A stretch of DNA of 23,907 nucleotides, taken from an uncultured Alphaproteobacteria bacterium. Lineage in GTDB: Bacteria; Pseudomonadota; Alphaproteobacteria; RF32; CAG-239. Of the stretch, positions 14,080 through 20,690 are shown piece after piece. The stretch covers positions 1-23,907 of the forward strand of contig CAKQNT010000017.1 of NCBI GenBank assembly GCA_934255405.1, given 5' to 3'. The notes below the pieces were generated by a model. That model had not been told where the DNA came from. It did no database searches and saw only the letters and a program-made list of their open reading frames with translations. Made by a program: the position numbers and the translations under genes. The first letter of the stretch is position 1. Each line of letters begins with the position of its first letter.

Positions 14080-14526
14080 ATGATTATAAAACCTGTTTCG
14101 CCGGCATTAGGCGAATTGAGAGATGGTGAGTTTTTGTTTCCGGTGCGTATTTATTATGAAGATACCGATGCCGGCGGCATAGTCTATTATGCCAATTATC
14201 TTAAGTTTGCCGAGCGTGCCAGAACCGAATATTTGCGAGCGTTGGGAATCCGTCAGCAAGATGCTCTGGAAGAGGAGCGCTGCGGTTTTGTAGTGCGTCA
14301 TTGCGAAATTGATTATAAATCTCCGGCAGTTTTGGACGATGAACTGATTGTGTCTTGCCGGATTAGCGAATGCGGCGGCGCCAGCTGTACCATTCATCAA
14401 GAGATTACTCGCGGTGAAGATCTTTTGGCGACAATCGAGGTTAAGGCGGCTTATGTTTCGCTAAAAACCAAGCGCCCGACGCGTATTCCGGAAGTTATTA
14501 AAACACGCATCGCCGAAATTGCATAA
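14080..14526 (+). CDS. ybgC: Tol-Pal-associated acyl-CoA thioesterase YbgC
   Basis: A 148-residue hotdog-fold thioesterase that acts on acyl-CoA or acyl-ACP at the cytoplasmic face. The signature DTDAGGIVYYANYLKFAERAR with the catalytic Asp lies at about residues 24-44, and the rest (CGFVVRHCEIDYKSPAVLDDEL) follows the 4-hydroxybenzoyl-CoA thioesterase pattern. The ATG at 14080 has GAGG 5-6 bases upstream; a GTG two codons earlier overlaps that site and is less likely. It stands 170 bases upstream of tolQ, its usual neighbour. Confidence 0.93.
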   Translation: MIIKPVSPALGELRDGEFLFPVRIYYEDTDAGGIVYYANYLKFAERARTEYLRALGIRQQDALEEERCGFVVRHCEIDYKSPAVLDDELIVSCRISECGGASCTIHQEITRGEDLLATIEVKAAYVSLKTKRPTRIPEVIKTRIAEIA

Positions 14527-14625
14527 CTGCTTGTCCGTATGTCGATATCTGCTCTTGAGATTTAGGGAAAAAACGGCGTGCGCATGGTCAGTTGTGAGTG
14601 ATTTTTTTTCATTTTGATATTTTAA

Positions 14626-14653
14626 TTGAATTTTTATCTTTTTGTGTTATTTT
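14626..14653 (+). promoter_or_regulatory. Weak candidate promoter of tolQ
   Basis: TTGAAT (14626-14631), 16 bases, TATTTT (14648-14653), 43 bases before the tolQ ATG, in a T-rich gap. The -10 box is poor. Confidence 0.3.
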
Positions 14654-14696
14654 GCAGGCAAATTTCTTTGAAAAATAACATTAAAGGTAAAAAATT

Positions 14697-15434
14697 ATGG
14701 AAACACAGGTTATAAGCGAAGTTGCCAATCAGATGTCCATGTGGGATTTGGTGTGGGCGTCGGATATGATGACCAAAGTGGTTATGATTGGTTTGATTGC
14801 TGCATCAGTGTGGTCTTGGGCGATTATTTTTGAAAAGTTTGGTACAATACGCCAGCTTAAGGCTCGCTCTTATAAGTTTGAGGAAAAATTTTGGTCGGGT
14901 GGTTCGTTGGATCGACTTTATGATTCCATCGGCAATCACCCCAATGATCCGATGGCTTCAATGTTTGTGGCCGCTATGCGCGAATGGAAGCGTACTAATA
15001 TTCTTAAATCTAAGACTGATCGCGGCTTGCGAGGTGTTTCTCTGCAACAGCGAATTGAAAAAGCAATGACGGTTTCTATGGACAAGGATTTGGACGCTAT
15101 GGACAATCGTTTGGGATTTTTGGCTTCTACCGGTTCGGTGGCGCCGCTGGTTGGATTGTTTGGTACGGTTTGGGGAATTATCAACAGCTTTAATGCTATT
15201 GCCGCAACTCAGAGCAACTCTTTGGCCGCGATGGCTCCGGGTATTGCCGAAGCTTTGTTTACAACGGCGTTTGGTCTGATTGCCGCAATTCCTGCAGTGG
15301 TGGCTTATAACAAAATTTCTTCTGATATTGATCGATATGCCAAAAAACTGGAAAACTTTATGGCGGAATTTTCCAGCATATTGTCTCGTGAAATTGATGA
15401 TACCGCCATTAAAGCAGATATGGCCGGAGAATAG
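14697..15434 (+). CDS. tolQ: Tol-Pal system proton channel subunit TolQ
   Basis: A 245-residue MotA/TolQ/ExbB inner-membrane protein that, with TolR, uses the proton gradient to energise TolA. Three hydrophobic segments are visible: about 22-42 (MTKVVMIGLIAASVWSWAII) and two in the C-terminal part, FLASTGSVAPLVGLFGTVWG and LFTTAFGLIAAIPAVVAYN. The last two contain the conserved Thr and Gly/Pro positions of the channel. AAAGG precedes the ATG. It is followed 2 bases later by tolR. Confidence 0.95.
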   Translation: METQVISEVANQMSMWDLVWASDMMTKVVMIGLIAASVWSWAIIFEKFGTIRQLKARSYKFEEKFWSGGSLDRLYDSIGNHPNDPMASMFVAAMREWKRTNILKSKTDRGLRGVSLQQRIEKAMTVSMDKDLDAMDNRLGFLASTGSVAPLVGLFGTVWGIINSFNAIAATQSNSLAAMAPGIAEALFTTAFGLIAAIPAVVAYNKISSDIDRYAKKLENFMAEFSSILSREIDDTAIKADMAGE

Positions 15435-15436
15435 CA

Positions 15437-15874
15437 ATGTTTATGGCAACCAGTCCTCGCCGCCAATCGGTGCGATATCGCCGCAATTCTGATGTTAATA
15501 TCACCAATCTGATGGATGTGATGATGGTGTTGCTGGTGGTGTTTATGGTAGCGGCGCCGTTAATGACTTCCGGCATTGCCTTAGATTTGCCTAAAGTTGG
15601 CGGTAAGGCAATGGAAGGCGAAGAAACTTCTATTAATATCAGTGTTGATAAAGAAGGCTATTATTATATTGGCAAAACAGAAATTCCCGCCGATGAAATA
15701 GTTGGCAAGCTGAATGCCATGCGCGAAGCAAATAAGGAACTTACAGTAACAATTTCCGGTGATACCGGCGCTGAATATGGCCGAGTTATCGGACTTATGG
15801 CAATATTGAAAGAGGCCGGATTTGATAAAGTCGGACTCAAAACCGAACCTCGTCCGCGCGGCAAAAAAAAGTAG
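15437..15874 (+). CDS. tolR: Tol-Pal system protein TolR
   Basis: A 145-residue ExbD/TolR protein: a cytoplasmic start, one membrane helix with the proton-carrying Asp in NLMDVMMVLLVVFMVAAPLM (Asp about 26), and a periplasmic domain ending SGDTGAEYGRVIGLMAILKEAG. The start used is the ATG 2 bases after the tolQ stop; a second ATG two codons later is also possible. It pairs with TolQ. Confidence 0.95.
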   Translation: MFMATSPRRQSVRYRRNSDVNITNLMDVMMVLLVVFMVAAPLMTSGIALDLPKVGGKAMEGEETSINISVDKEGYYYIGKTEIPADEIVGKLNAMREANKELTVTISGDTGAEYGRVIGLMAILKEAGFDKVGLKTEPRPRGKKK

Positions 15875-15889
15875 CAAGCAGTTAAAGTT

Positions 15890-16843
15890 ATGAATACGGC
15901 ACTCAAAAAATCAATAGCTCTTCATCTGGCAGTATTTATTATCTGTCTGGTGGATTTGCCGTTGTTTTGGTGGAACAAGCCCACAGTCGGACAAGTGCCG
16001 ATTATTGTTGACTTAAAAGATGTAAAAATTTCTGAAATGACTAATCTGCCGCCCAAAGCAAAAATGGGTGATGAAGATAAGGCGGCTAGTCAAATTAAAC
16101 GCAAAATTGAACAGAAATATACCAAAGATGAGCCAAAGGACGAGCCTGCGCCCGAGCCAAAGGAGAAACAAGTAAAAGAAAAATCTCCGGAGCCTCCGGC
16201 TGCTAAGCCAGAACCGCCCAAGAAAGATCATTTGGTTGCGCCTGAGCCAGAAAAGAAGCCAGCGCCTAAAAATACGCCTAAAAAAGAGGTGAAAAAACCA
16301 TTGCCTCAGCCGCGTAAACCTCAACCGCTAAAACCGGCTCCGGTTAAGAAAGAAGATACTCAAAAGCCTAAATTGGCAAATCCGCTAAAAAGCTTGTTGG
16401 CGTCGGTAGATGCTTTGGATAAGGCGGAAGGGGCGACTGATGCAACCGCGACGATTAAGGAAGGAACAAAAGTAAATAATATGGGAATCGAAGGCGGCGT
16501 GGGCGGTTCTTACTTTAGCGAGCTTTCTATTTCGGAAATTGATGCCCTTGCCGGACGTTTGCGTGCCTGCTGGAATCTGGATCCGGGGGCTCGCGGTATA
16601 GAAGATATGATTGTAGAAATTAAGGCTACGCTGAATCAGGACGGCACAGTTCGCAATGTAGAGATTTTGGATAGCTCGCGGTATGGCTCGGATACGCATT
16701 TTAGATCGGTTGCCGATAGCGCCAGACGAGCAGTTTATATTTGCGCACCATATACTATATTAGCAGATAAATATGCCGAAAAATATGATTTATGGCGTGT
16801 TTTGCGTTTGCGTTTCAATCCGCTGGACAATAGTGTTCAATAG
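15890..16843 (+). CDS. tolA: Tol-Pal system protein TolA (TonB C-terminal-like domain)
   Basis: A 317-residue envelope-spanning protein linking the TolQR motor to the outer membrane. It has one N-terminal membrane helix (about 8-27, SIALHLAVFIICLVDLPLFW) and a long Pro/Lys/Glu-rich region (about 60-165) with EPKEKQ and PKPEPP-like repeats. A spacer is followed by a C-terminal domain (about 200-317) with AGRLRACWNLDPGARG and VEIKATLNQDGTVRNVEIL, typical of TolA/TonB C-termini. The charged region is proline-rich, more TonB-like than the Ala-rich helix of enteric TolA; gene order makes TolA the better name. Confidence 0.88.
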   Translation: MNTALKKSIALHLAVFIICLVDLPLFWWNKPTVGQVPIIVDLKDVKISEMTNLPPKAKMGDEDKAASQIKRKIEQKYTKDEPKDEPAPEPKEKQVKEKSPEPPAAKPEPPKKDHLVAPEPEKKPAPKNTPKKEVKKPLPQPRKPQPLKPAPVKKEDTQKPKLANPLKSLLASVDALDKAEGATDATATIKEGTKVNNMGIEGGVGGSYFSELSISEIDALAGRLRACWNLDPGARGIEDMIVEIKATLNQDGTVRNVEILDSSRYGSDTHFRSVADSARRAVYICAPYTILADKYAEKYDLWRVLRLRFNPLDNSVQ

Positions 16844-16852
16844 GAGGAAATT

Positions 16853-17587
16853 ATGGTAAAATCTGCATCGGAGATAAAATTGCCGTTGGCAGAAATAATG
16901 CGCGGCAGCTGGAATTATTGCAATGCTAATCCAAAATCAACAGTATTGTTTGCGGGGCTTAATTATCTGACATGCGCGGCTATGTTTTATTTGTGGAAAA
17001 CCGTGTGGTTGTGGCCGGTGCTGGCTTTGATGTATGTTTTGTGGGGGGCTTTTTTCAGATATTATTTTGATCGCAAGCCATATTTGGTCATAAAACCGCT
17101 GTTTGTTTCTTTGGTGCCATCAACTAAAATTTTGGTTTTGAGCGTGTTGTCGGTGACAGCATTTTTGTTGCTGCCGTTTGCTATTCTTTTTATTCCTCAT
17201 CTGCCGCCGGAATTTGTAGAACCATATACGGCATTTTTGCAAAACAATGTGCAGACGGATAATGAAGTTCTTAATGCCATTGTCAATTTGGTAATGGTAT
17301 TGTTTTCTCCTCTGATATTTTATCGTCCGATGTTGGCTTGGATTTCCACGTTATTAGGGCGTAGCGGTTCATTGCGTTTTGCTTGGAACAAAACACGCGG
17401 CAATTATTGGGAATTTTTGCTTCTGGCCATCGTAATCGATTTAAGCATAAGTTTTATTTATAAAGCCGTTTTGCTGTTTGGTGGTAATATTTATATAGCT
17501 CTTCTGCCTCTGTCGGTGCTGATTGTGTATTATAATGTGGTTGTGGCGAAGGTTTGGGAGAGGTTTATTAGTGGCAAGCTTGCCTAG
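16853..17587 (+). CDS. Integral membrane protein of unknown function after tolA
   Basis: A 244-residue protein with about five to six hydrophobic segments (about 40-75, 95-125, 150-170, 190-230), probably in the inner membrane. I recognise no family or catalytic motif. AGGAGG lies 7 bases before the ATG and the gene starts 9 bases after the tolA stop, so it is in the tol transcript at the place where tolB and pal usually stand. The last codons (GKLA) and the TAG stop lie in a long-palindrome repeat. A role with Tol or the envelope is inferred only from position. Confidence 0.8.
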   Translation: MVKSASEIKLPLAEIMRGSWNYCNANPKSTVLFAGLNYLTCAAMFYLWKTVWLWPVLALMYVLWGAFFRYYFDRKPYLVIKPLFVSLVPSTKILVLSVLSVTAFLLLPFAILFIPHLPPEFVEPYTAFLQNNVQTDNEVLNAIVNLVMVLFSPLIFYRPMLAWISTLLGRSGSLRFAWNKTRGNYWEFLLLAIVIDLSISFIYKAVLLFGGNIYIALLPLSVLIVYYNVVVAKVWERFISGKLA

Positions 17588-17732
17588 CCGGATAGGCAAG
17601 CCCGTCTAGCGGCACATCTAGAGGCATTTAGTTCGGTCTCGGAAAATTCATGTACTATTATGTACACTAAAATTTTCCTCGCCTTCTAAATACCTCTATC
17701 TGCACCACTATCCGAGCTTGCTAGAGATTGTG
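17573..17732. repeat. Long-palindrome element D, overlapping the 3' end of the gene after tolA (GAAAATT-arm type)
   Basis: It begins GGCAAGCTTGCCTAG (containing the stop of the upstream gene), then GGCAAGCCCGTCTAGCGG. From 17601 on it is nearly identical to 10502-10639, with the core TGTAC, loop TATTAT, GTACA between GGAAAATTCA and CTAAAATTTTCC. It ends CCACTATCCGAGCTTGC and GATTGTG. Confidence 0.85.
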
Positions 17733-17738
17733 TAATAT

Positions 17739-17778
17739 AAAAAGCTGAAAATTCATTTTTGAATTTTCAGCTTTTTTT
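17739..17778 (+). terminator. Rho-independent terminator of the tol transcript
   Basis: AAAAGCTGAAAATTCA, loop TTTT, TGAATTTTCAGC, then a run of seven T. The 15-base stem is perfect. The same stem occurs at 20461-20503 and, with a palindromic core in its loop, in element B2. The leading A run makes it potentially active on both strands. Confidence 0.9.
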
Positions 17779-17787
17779 GTGGGGTAC

Positions 17788-17827
17788 TGTCATTTCGCGA
17801 GCGGCGATTAGCCGCGAGAAGCAATCT
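17788..17827. repeat. GCAATC palindromic repeat, left arm
   Basis: TGTCATTTCGCGAGCGG, CGATTAGCCGCGAG and AAGCAATCT match the left arm of the complete copy at 20511-20610. A right arm is found 200 bases on, at 18026. Confidence 0.6.
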
Positions 17828-17949
17828 AATTTTATCAAGAAAATAAAATGAAATATTGATAGTTGTTGAAAACTTGGTAATAGAGTTTGAAAAACAACAG
17901 TTGTTAGTTATATTGTGAGTAAATAGTGACAAAAGTAGAGCTGTCATTG

Positions 17950-17995
17950 CCTTGTAAGTCTTCCCCATCGACGGGGGAAGATTTAGATGGGGGTG
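17950..17995. repeat. Short palindromic repeat, family 3 copy 2
   Basis: CCTTGTAAGTCTTCCCC, then ATCGACGGGGGAAG and ATGGGGGTG. TCTTCCCC pairs with GGGGGAAG. It shares its first 16 bases with 12209-12224. It lies between the two arms of a GCAATC repeat. Confidence 0.6.
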
Positions 17996-18025
17996 AAAAA
18001 GGAGCAACTTATTTTAATCTTAAGA

Positions 18026-18070
18026 TAAAGATGGATTGCTTCGGTTCACTAAGGTTCACCTCGCAATGAC
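18026..18070. repeat. GCAATC palindromic repeat, right arm
   Basis: AAAGATGGATTGCTTCGG, TTCACTAAGGTTCACC and TCGCAATGAC match the right arm of the copy at 20511-20610. It ends just before the flagellin ribosome binding site. Confidence 0.6.
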
Positions 18071-18112
18071 CTTGTAGGAAAATGGCATTGTAGGAAGAGG
18101 AGCAAAAAGAAT

Positions 18113-19243
18113 ATGACCGGAAAGATAAGTTTAACTGCGAGTATGCGCAGTAACTTATTGAGCCTGCAGAACATCAGCAGGCAGGTCAGTTCTACCCAAA
18201 ATAAACTTGCCACCGGCAACAAAGTAAATTCCGCCATAGACAATCCGTCTTCTTATTACACCGCGCGTTCATTAACCAACCGCGCCAATGACTTAGACTC
18301 CCTTCTTGATTCAATGGGGCAGGCGGTGAGTACCATCAAAACCGCCTCAACCGCAATCAGCACCGCGGCAGATTTGATTGAGCAAATGAGTTCGATTGCA
18401 CAATCCGCCAGCGAGGTTATGGGCGGCGAGGTGCACAAGATTGATTCTTCTATGTCAACGCTGGAAATCCAACAGATACTGAACCAAGGCGGAATCATAT
18501 CTCTGCAAGATGACATCACCCTTACCGACACTTTAAATATCAACATTGCCGGCACTACGATTGTCGGCAACGGACACAGTATCACTTACGCCGGCAGTTA
18601 TGGTTTTAACGACCCGACAATAAACGGTAAACTGGTTAACAAAGTAGGTGACAGTGCCTTGAACATCGTTGCAGATGTCAAGATAAGCGGACTAACTATC
18701 AATTATTCCAACAGCGCGGCGCAGGGCGCGGCCATCAGCATCGCCGGCGCTAAAGCGGACATAGACAATATCACGATAAACGGTACAACCACAGCCAACA
18801 GACTATACGGCATACAAGTCCTTAACGGCGGTAAACTTAGTTTAGATAGCACAAAGAACATCAATTTAGGCGGCGATTATAGTCAAAAACTGGTAAACGG
18901 CAATCCCAATCTTTGGGCGGGTAAATATAATACTGATACGATAATAAAACAGATTGGTGACGATGGCGCGGCGGCAGCAGCCTGCAAAAATTACACACCC
19001 GATGCCTCTTTAGCCAACAATGCTGATTTTGGCAAAGGGCAATGGTATTTGCCAAGCATTGGCGAGCTAACCGATATGTATGGCTATGATTACAGCGCTA
19101 TGGATATGACGACGGGAGGCGGCACTAGCGGTGCCATAGGCGATAATAAAGCCAAAGTTAATGCAGCGCTTAAAGCTTTGCAAGACAAAGGAGCCGATGC
19201 CAGGGTATTAAGCAGTTTTTATTTGGTCGTCTTCTGTGAATAA
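18113..19243 (+). CDS. Flagellin N-terminal fragment plus insert (5' part of the split gene)
   Basis: A 376-residue reading frame. Residues 1-100 are flagellin N-terminal domain: SMRSNLLSLQNISRQVSSTQNKLATGNKVNSAIDNPSSYY-type sequence with the usual heptads. Residues about 120-255 look like right-handed beta-helix rungs (GTTIVGNGHSITYAG, VKISGLTINYS, DIDNITINGTT). Residues about 270-372 match the middle and end of a FISUMP/DUF1566-like fold (CKNYTPDA, GKGQWYLPSIGELTDMYG, VNAALKAL). The last ten residues (LVVFCE) are out of frame. Alone it lacks the C-terminal domain needed to polymerise, so it is probably non-functional unless the frame is restored. Confidence 0.75.
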   Translation: MTGKISLTASMRSNLLSLQNISRQVSSTQNKLATGNKVNSAIDNPSSYYTARSLTNRANDLDSLLDSMGQAVSTIKTASTAISTAADLIEQMSSIAQSASEVMGGEVHKIDSSMSTLEIQQILNQGGIISLQDDITLTDTLNINIAGTTIVGNGHSITYAGSYGFNDPTINGKLVNKVGDSALNIVADVKISGLTINYSNSAAQGAAISIAGAKADIDNITINGTTTANRLYGIQVLNGGKLSLDSTKNINLGGDYSQKLVNGNPNLWAGKYNTDTIIKQIGDDGAAAAACKNYTPDASLANNADFGKGQWYLPSIGELTDMYGYDYSAMDMTTGGGTSGAIGDNKAKVNAALKALQDKGADARVLSSFYLVVFCE

Positions 19244-20204
19244 CGATAACATTTCTTGGGCTCTCAGTCTAAGTAGTGGCAATCGTTATAACTACGGTAA
19301 GGAATATCCCGATTACGCCAGGCCTTGCCAGCTTGTAGAAAATTGCTTTAACCCTTTAACTCTTTCCGCCGAAGGCGGTAGCGGCGGCGTAGCCGCGCCA
19401 AAAATCGGCGATGTTATGTATGCCGATAAAACTTGGGGCTCAGCGGAGGATTATGACGGGAGCAAAAAAGCAGTCGGCATCATCACCCACATCAGCGAGG
19501 ATGGCTCCTCAGCGACAATCGTCGCCCTCAAGGACATTGGTACCAGCAAGTGGCAAAATAGCGCCTATAGGGACGAGCAAGGCAATTACCACGGTACCAA
19601 CATCACCGGTATTAATGACTATTACTACTCAACCCAAAGCAGGTTGTTGTCGCACGCGATGAATAGCCGCGGGGATATCGCTGTCAGCAACCGTGAGGTT
19701 GAGGCTCTTGATGTGTCGACAAGTTCGTACGCTAAGCAATACACTACGGCCTTAAATGCGTACGACCAGCTGATTTCCGATAGCAATTATCAGGGAATAA
19801 ATCTGATTAAAGGCGATAGCCTCAAGGTTACTTTTAACGAAAACGGCAACCCCGCTTATGAAATTAAGGGTACGGATATAAGTTCTGCGGCATTGGGTTT
19901 AGATGTAGCACAATGGGAAACCTTAAGCGATATTAAAGCCAGCATTGAACAACTTAAATCGGCAGTATCAACGTTGCGCAAAGTGGATAGTGAGTTGGGC
20001 AATAATTACAGCATAATCCAAACCCGACAGGACTTCACTGAGAGCCTGATAAATATTCTCACCGAGGGCGCGGATAAGTTGACACTGGCGGATATGAACG
20101 AGGAATCCGCCAATATGCTGGCATTGCAAACAAGACAACAGTTAGCAATAAACTCTCTCTCACTGGCGTCACAAGCGGCACAGGCGGTGATGAAGTTGTT
20201 TTAG
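19224..20204 (+). CDS. Flagellin C-terminal fragment (3' part of the split gene)
   Basis: The open frame continues from TGG at 19224; the first possible start inside it is GTG at 19236, with no ribosome binding site, so independent translation is unlikely. It starts with WSSSVNND and YARPCQL, the end of the FISUMP-like domain. It then carries a block (IGDVMYADKTW, VGIITHI, ATIVALKDIG) that in such domains usually comes first. The final about 165 residues are flagellin C-terminal domain, ending SLSLASQAAQAVMKLF, close to the usual SLASQANQ.VL.LF. TAG stop at 20202-20204. Confidence 0.75.
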   Translation, partial: WSSSVNNDNISWALSLSSGNRYNYGKEYPDYARPCQLVENCFNPLTLSAEGGSGGVAAPKIGDVMYADKTWGSAEDYDGSKKAVGIITHISEDGSSATIVALKDIGTSKWQNSAYRDEQGNYHGTNITGINDYYYSTQSRLLSHAMNSRGDIAVSNREVEALDVSTSSYAKQYTTALNAYDQLISDSNYQGINLIKGDSLKVTFNENGNPAYEIKGTDISSAALGLDVAQWETLSDIKASIEQLKSAVSTLRKVDSELGNNYSIIQTRQDFTESLINILTEGADKLTLADMNEESANMLALQTRQQLAINSLSLASQAAQAVMKLF

Positions 20205-20356
20205 GCAAGCTCGCGAGAGGCAAGCTCGTCTATCTGGTGACTAATACAGATTTGTCGGGTTGGCAAAATGCTCATGTACTACTATGTACACTCCGCTTTC
20301 GCCACCCTAAAATCTTATTATTCACGCACGCTATCCAAGCTTGCTTGAGATTGTGC
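20204..20356. repeat. Long-palindrome element E1 at the flagellin stop
   Basis: It starts within the stop codon: TAGGCAAGCTCGCGAGAGG, then CAAGCTCGTCTATCTGG. The centre is TGGCAAAATGCTCA, TGTAC, loop TACTAT, GTACA, CTCCGCTTTCGCCA, a third arm type whose two sides still pair with each other. It ends CTATCCAAGCTTGC and GATTGTGC. Confidence 0.8.
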
Positions 20357-20455
20357 AGGACGGCGACATCCTCATTTACCCTTTTGTAAACTCCGGTGTC
20401 GCCGCCTTTCAAATCACTCTATAAAATCCACTATCCAACCTCGCTGGAGATAGTG
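20357..20455. repeat. Long-palindrome element E2 (GGCGACA-arm type, outer left arm missing)
   Basis: Directly joined to E1. It has the CGGCGACA...TTTAC / GTAAA...TGTCGCCG hairpin, then AAATCACTCTATAAAATCC and CCACTATCCAACCTCGCTGG, but no outer left GGCAAGCTC block. Its inner 90 bases are nearly identical to 12104-12190. Confidence 0.8.
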
Positions 20456-20460
20456 TGTGA

Positions 20461-20503
20461 AAAAAAAGCTGAAAATTCATTTTTTGAATTTTCAGTTTTT
20501 TTT
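20461..20503 (+). terminator. Rho-independent terminator after the flagellin gene
   Basis: AAAAAAAGCTGAAAATTCA, short T loop, TGAATTTTCAG, then TTTTTTTT. One base of the stem differs from the copy at 17739-17778. The A and T runs make it potentially bidirectional; ligA converges from the other side but ends about 190 bases away. Confidence 0.85.
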
Positions 20504-20510
20504 GTGTGGC

Positions 20511-20610
20511 ACTGTCTTTGCGTGAGCGGCGTTAGCCGTGAGAAGCAATCCATCTTTATCTCAAAATTAAAATGGATTGCTTTGGTTCACTAACGCTCAC
20601 CTCGCAATGG
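20511..20610. repeat. GCAATC palindromic repeat, complete copy
   Basis: The left arm TTGCGTGAGCGG, CGTTAGCCGTGAG, AAGCAATCCAT pairs with the right arm ATGGATTGCTTTGG, TTCACTAACG, CTCACCTCGCAA around an AT-rich loop. It resembles the common CATTGCGAG..GCAATCC class of bacterial intergenic palindromes. Confidence 0.75.
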
Positions 20611-20690
20611 CGGAGTCTGGTCGGCAAAACGGGCGCTATCCCGAGCCGGCGGTGAATAACAACTAAGTCAGCATATCCAGTGCCGTGGGG

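Larger units (their letters stand above)
17588..18112. other. Intergenic region of 525 bases made of repeats and a terminator
   Basis: No gene is visible. In order it holds the rest of element D, a terminator (17739-17778), a left arm of the GCAATC repeat (17788-17827), an AT-rich stretch, a family-3 repeat (17950-17995), a right arm of the GCAATC repeat (18026-18070) and the flagellin ribosome binding site (GGAAGAGGAG about 18093-18102). I see no convincing flagellar or sigma-70 promoter. Confidence 0.7.
18113..20204 (+). pseudogene. Flagellin with large inserted variable domain, split by a one-base frameshift
   Basis: If one T among 19222-19224 is skipped, 18113-20204 reads as a single protein of about 696 residues with flagellin N- and C-terminal domains at its ends. 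The amino acids across the join then read SSFYWSSSVNND, restoring the YWSSS motif of FISUMP/DUF1566-type domains, so the break is a recent single-base change, phase-variable switch or sequence error rather than two genes. The N- and C-terminal parts (about 100 and 150 residues) would form the filament core. The middle of about 430 residues would be surface-exposed. It has a strong GGAAGAGGAG ribosome binding site. A repeat element begins on the stop codon. Codon use and GC are higher than in the neighbours. Confidence 0.8.
20205..20690. other. Intergenic region of 486 bases made of repeats and a terminator
   Basis: No gene is visible between the flagellin stop and the 3' end of ligA. It holds elements E1 and E2, a terminator (20461-20503) and a complete GCAATC palindrome (20511-20610), leaving only about 80 unassigned bases before ligA. 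Confidence 0.75.

Noticed and set aside
19224..19240. Programmed ribosomal frameshifting in the flagellin gene.
   Set aside because: No clear slippery heptamer with a downstream pseudoknot or internal Shine-Dalgarno is visible. A T-run indel is simpler, though not excluded.
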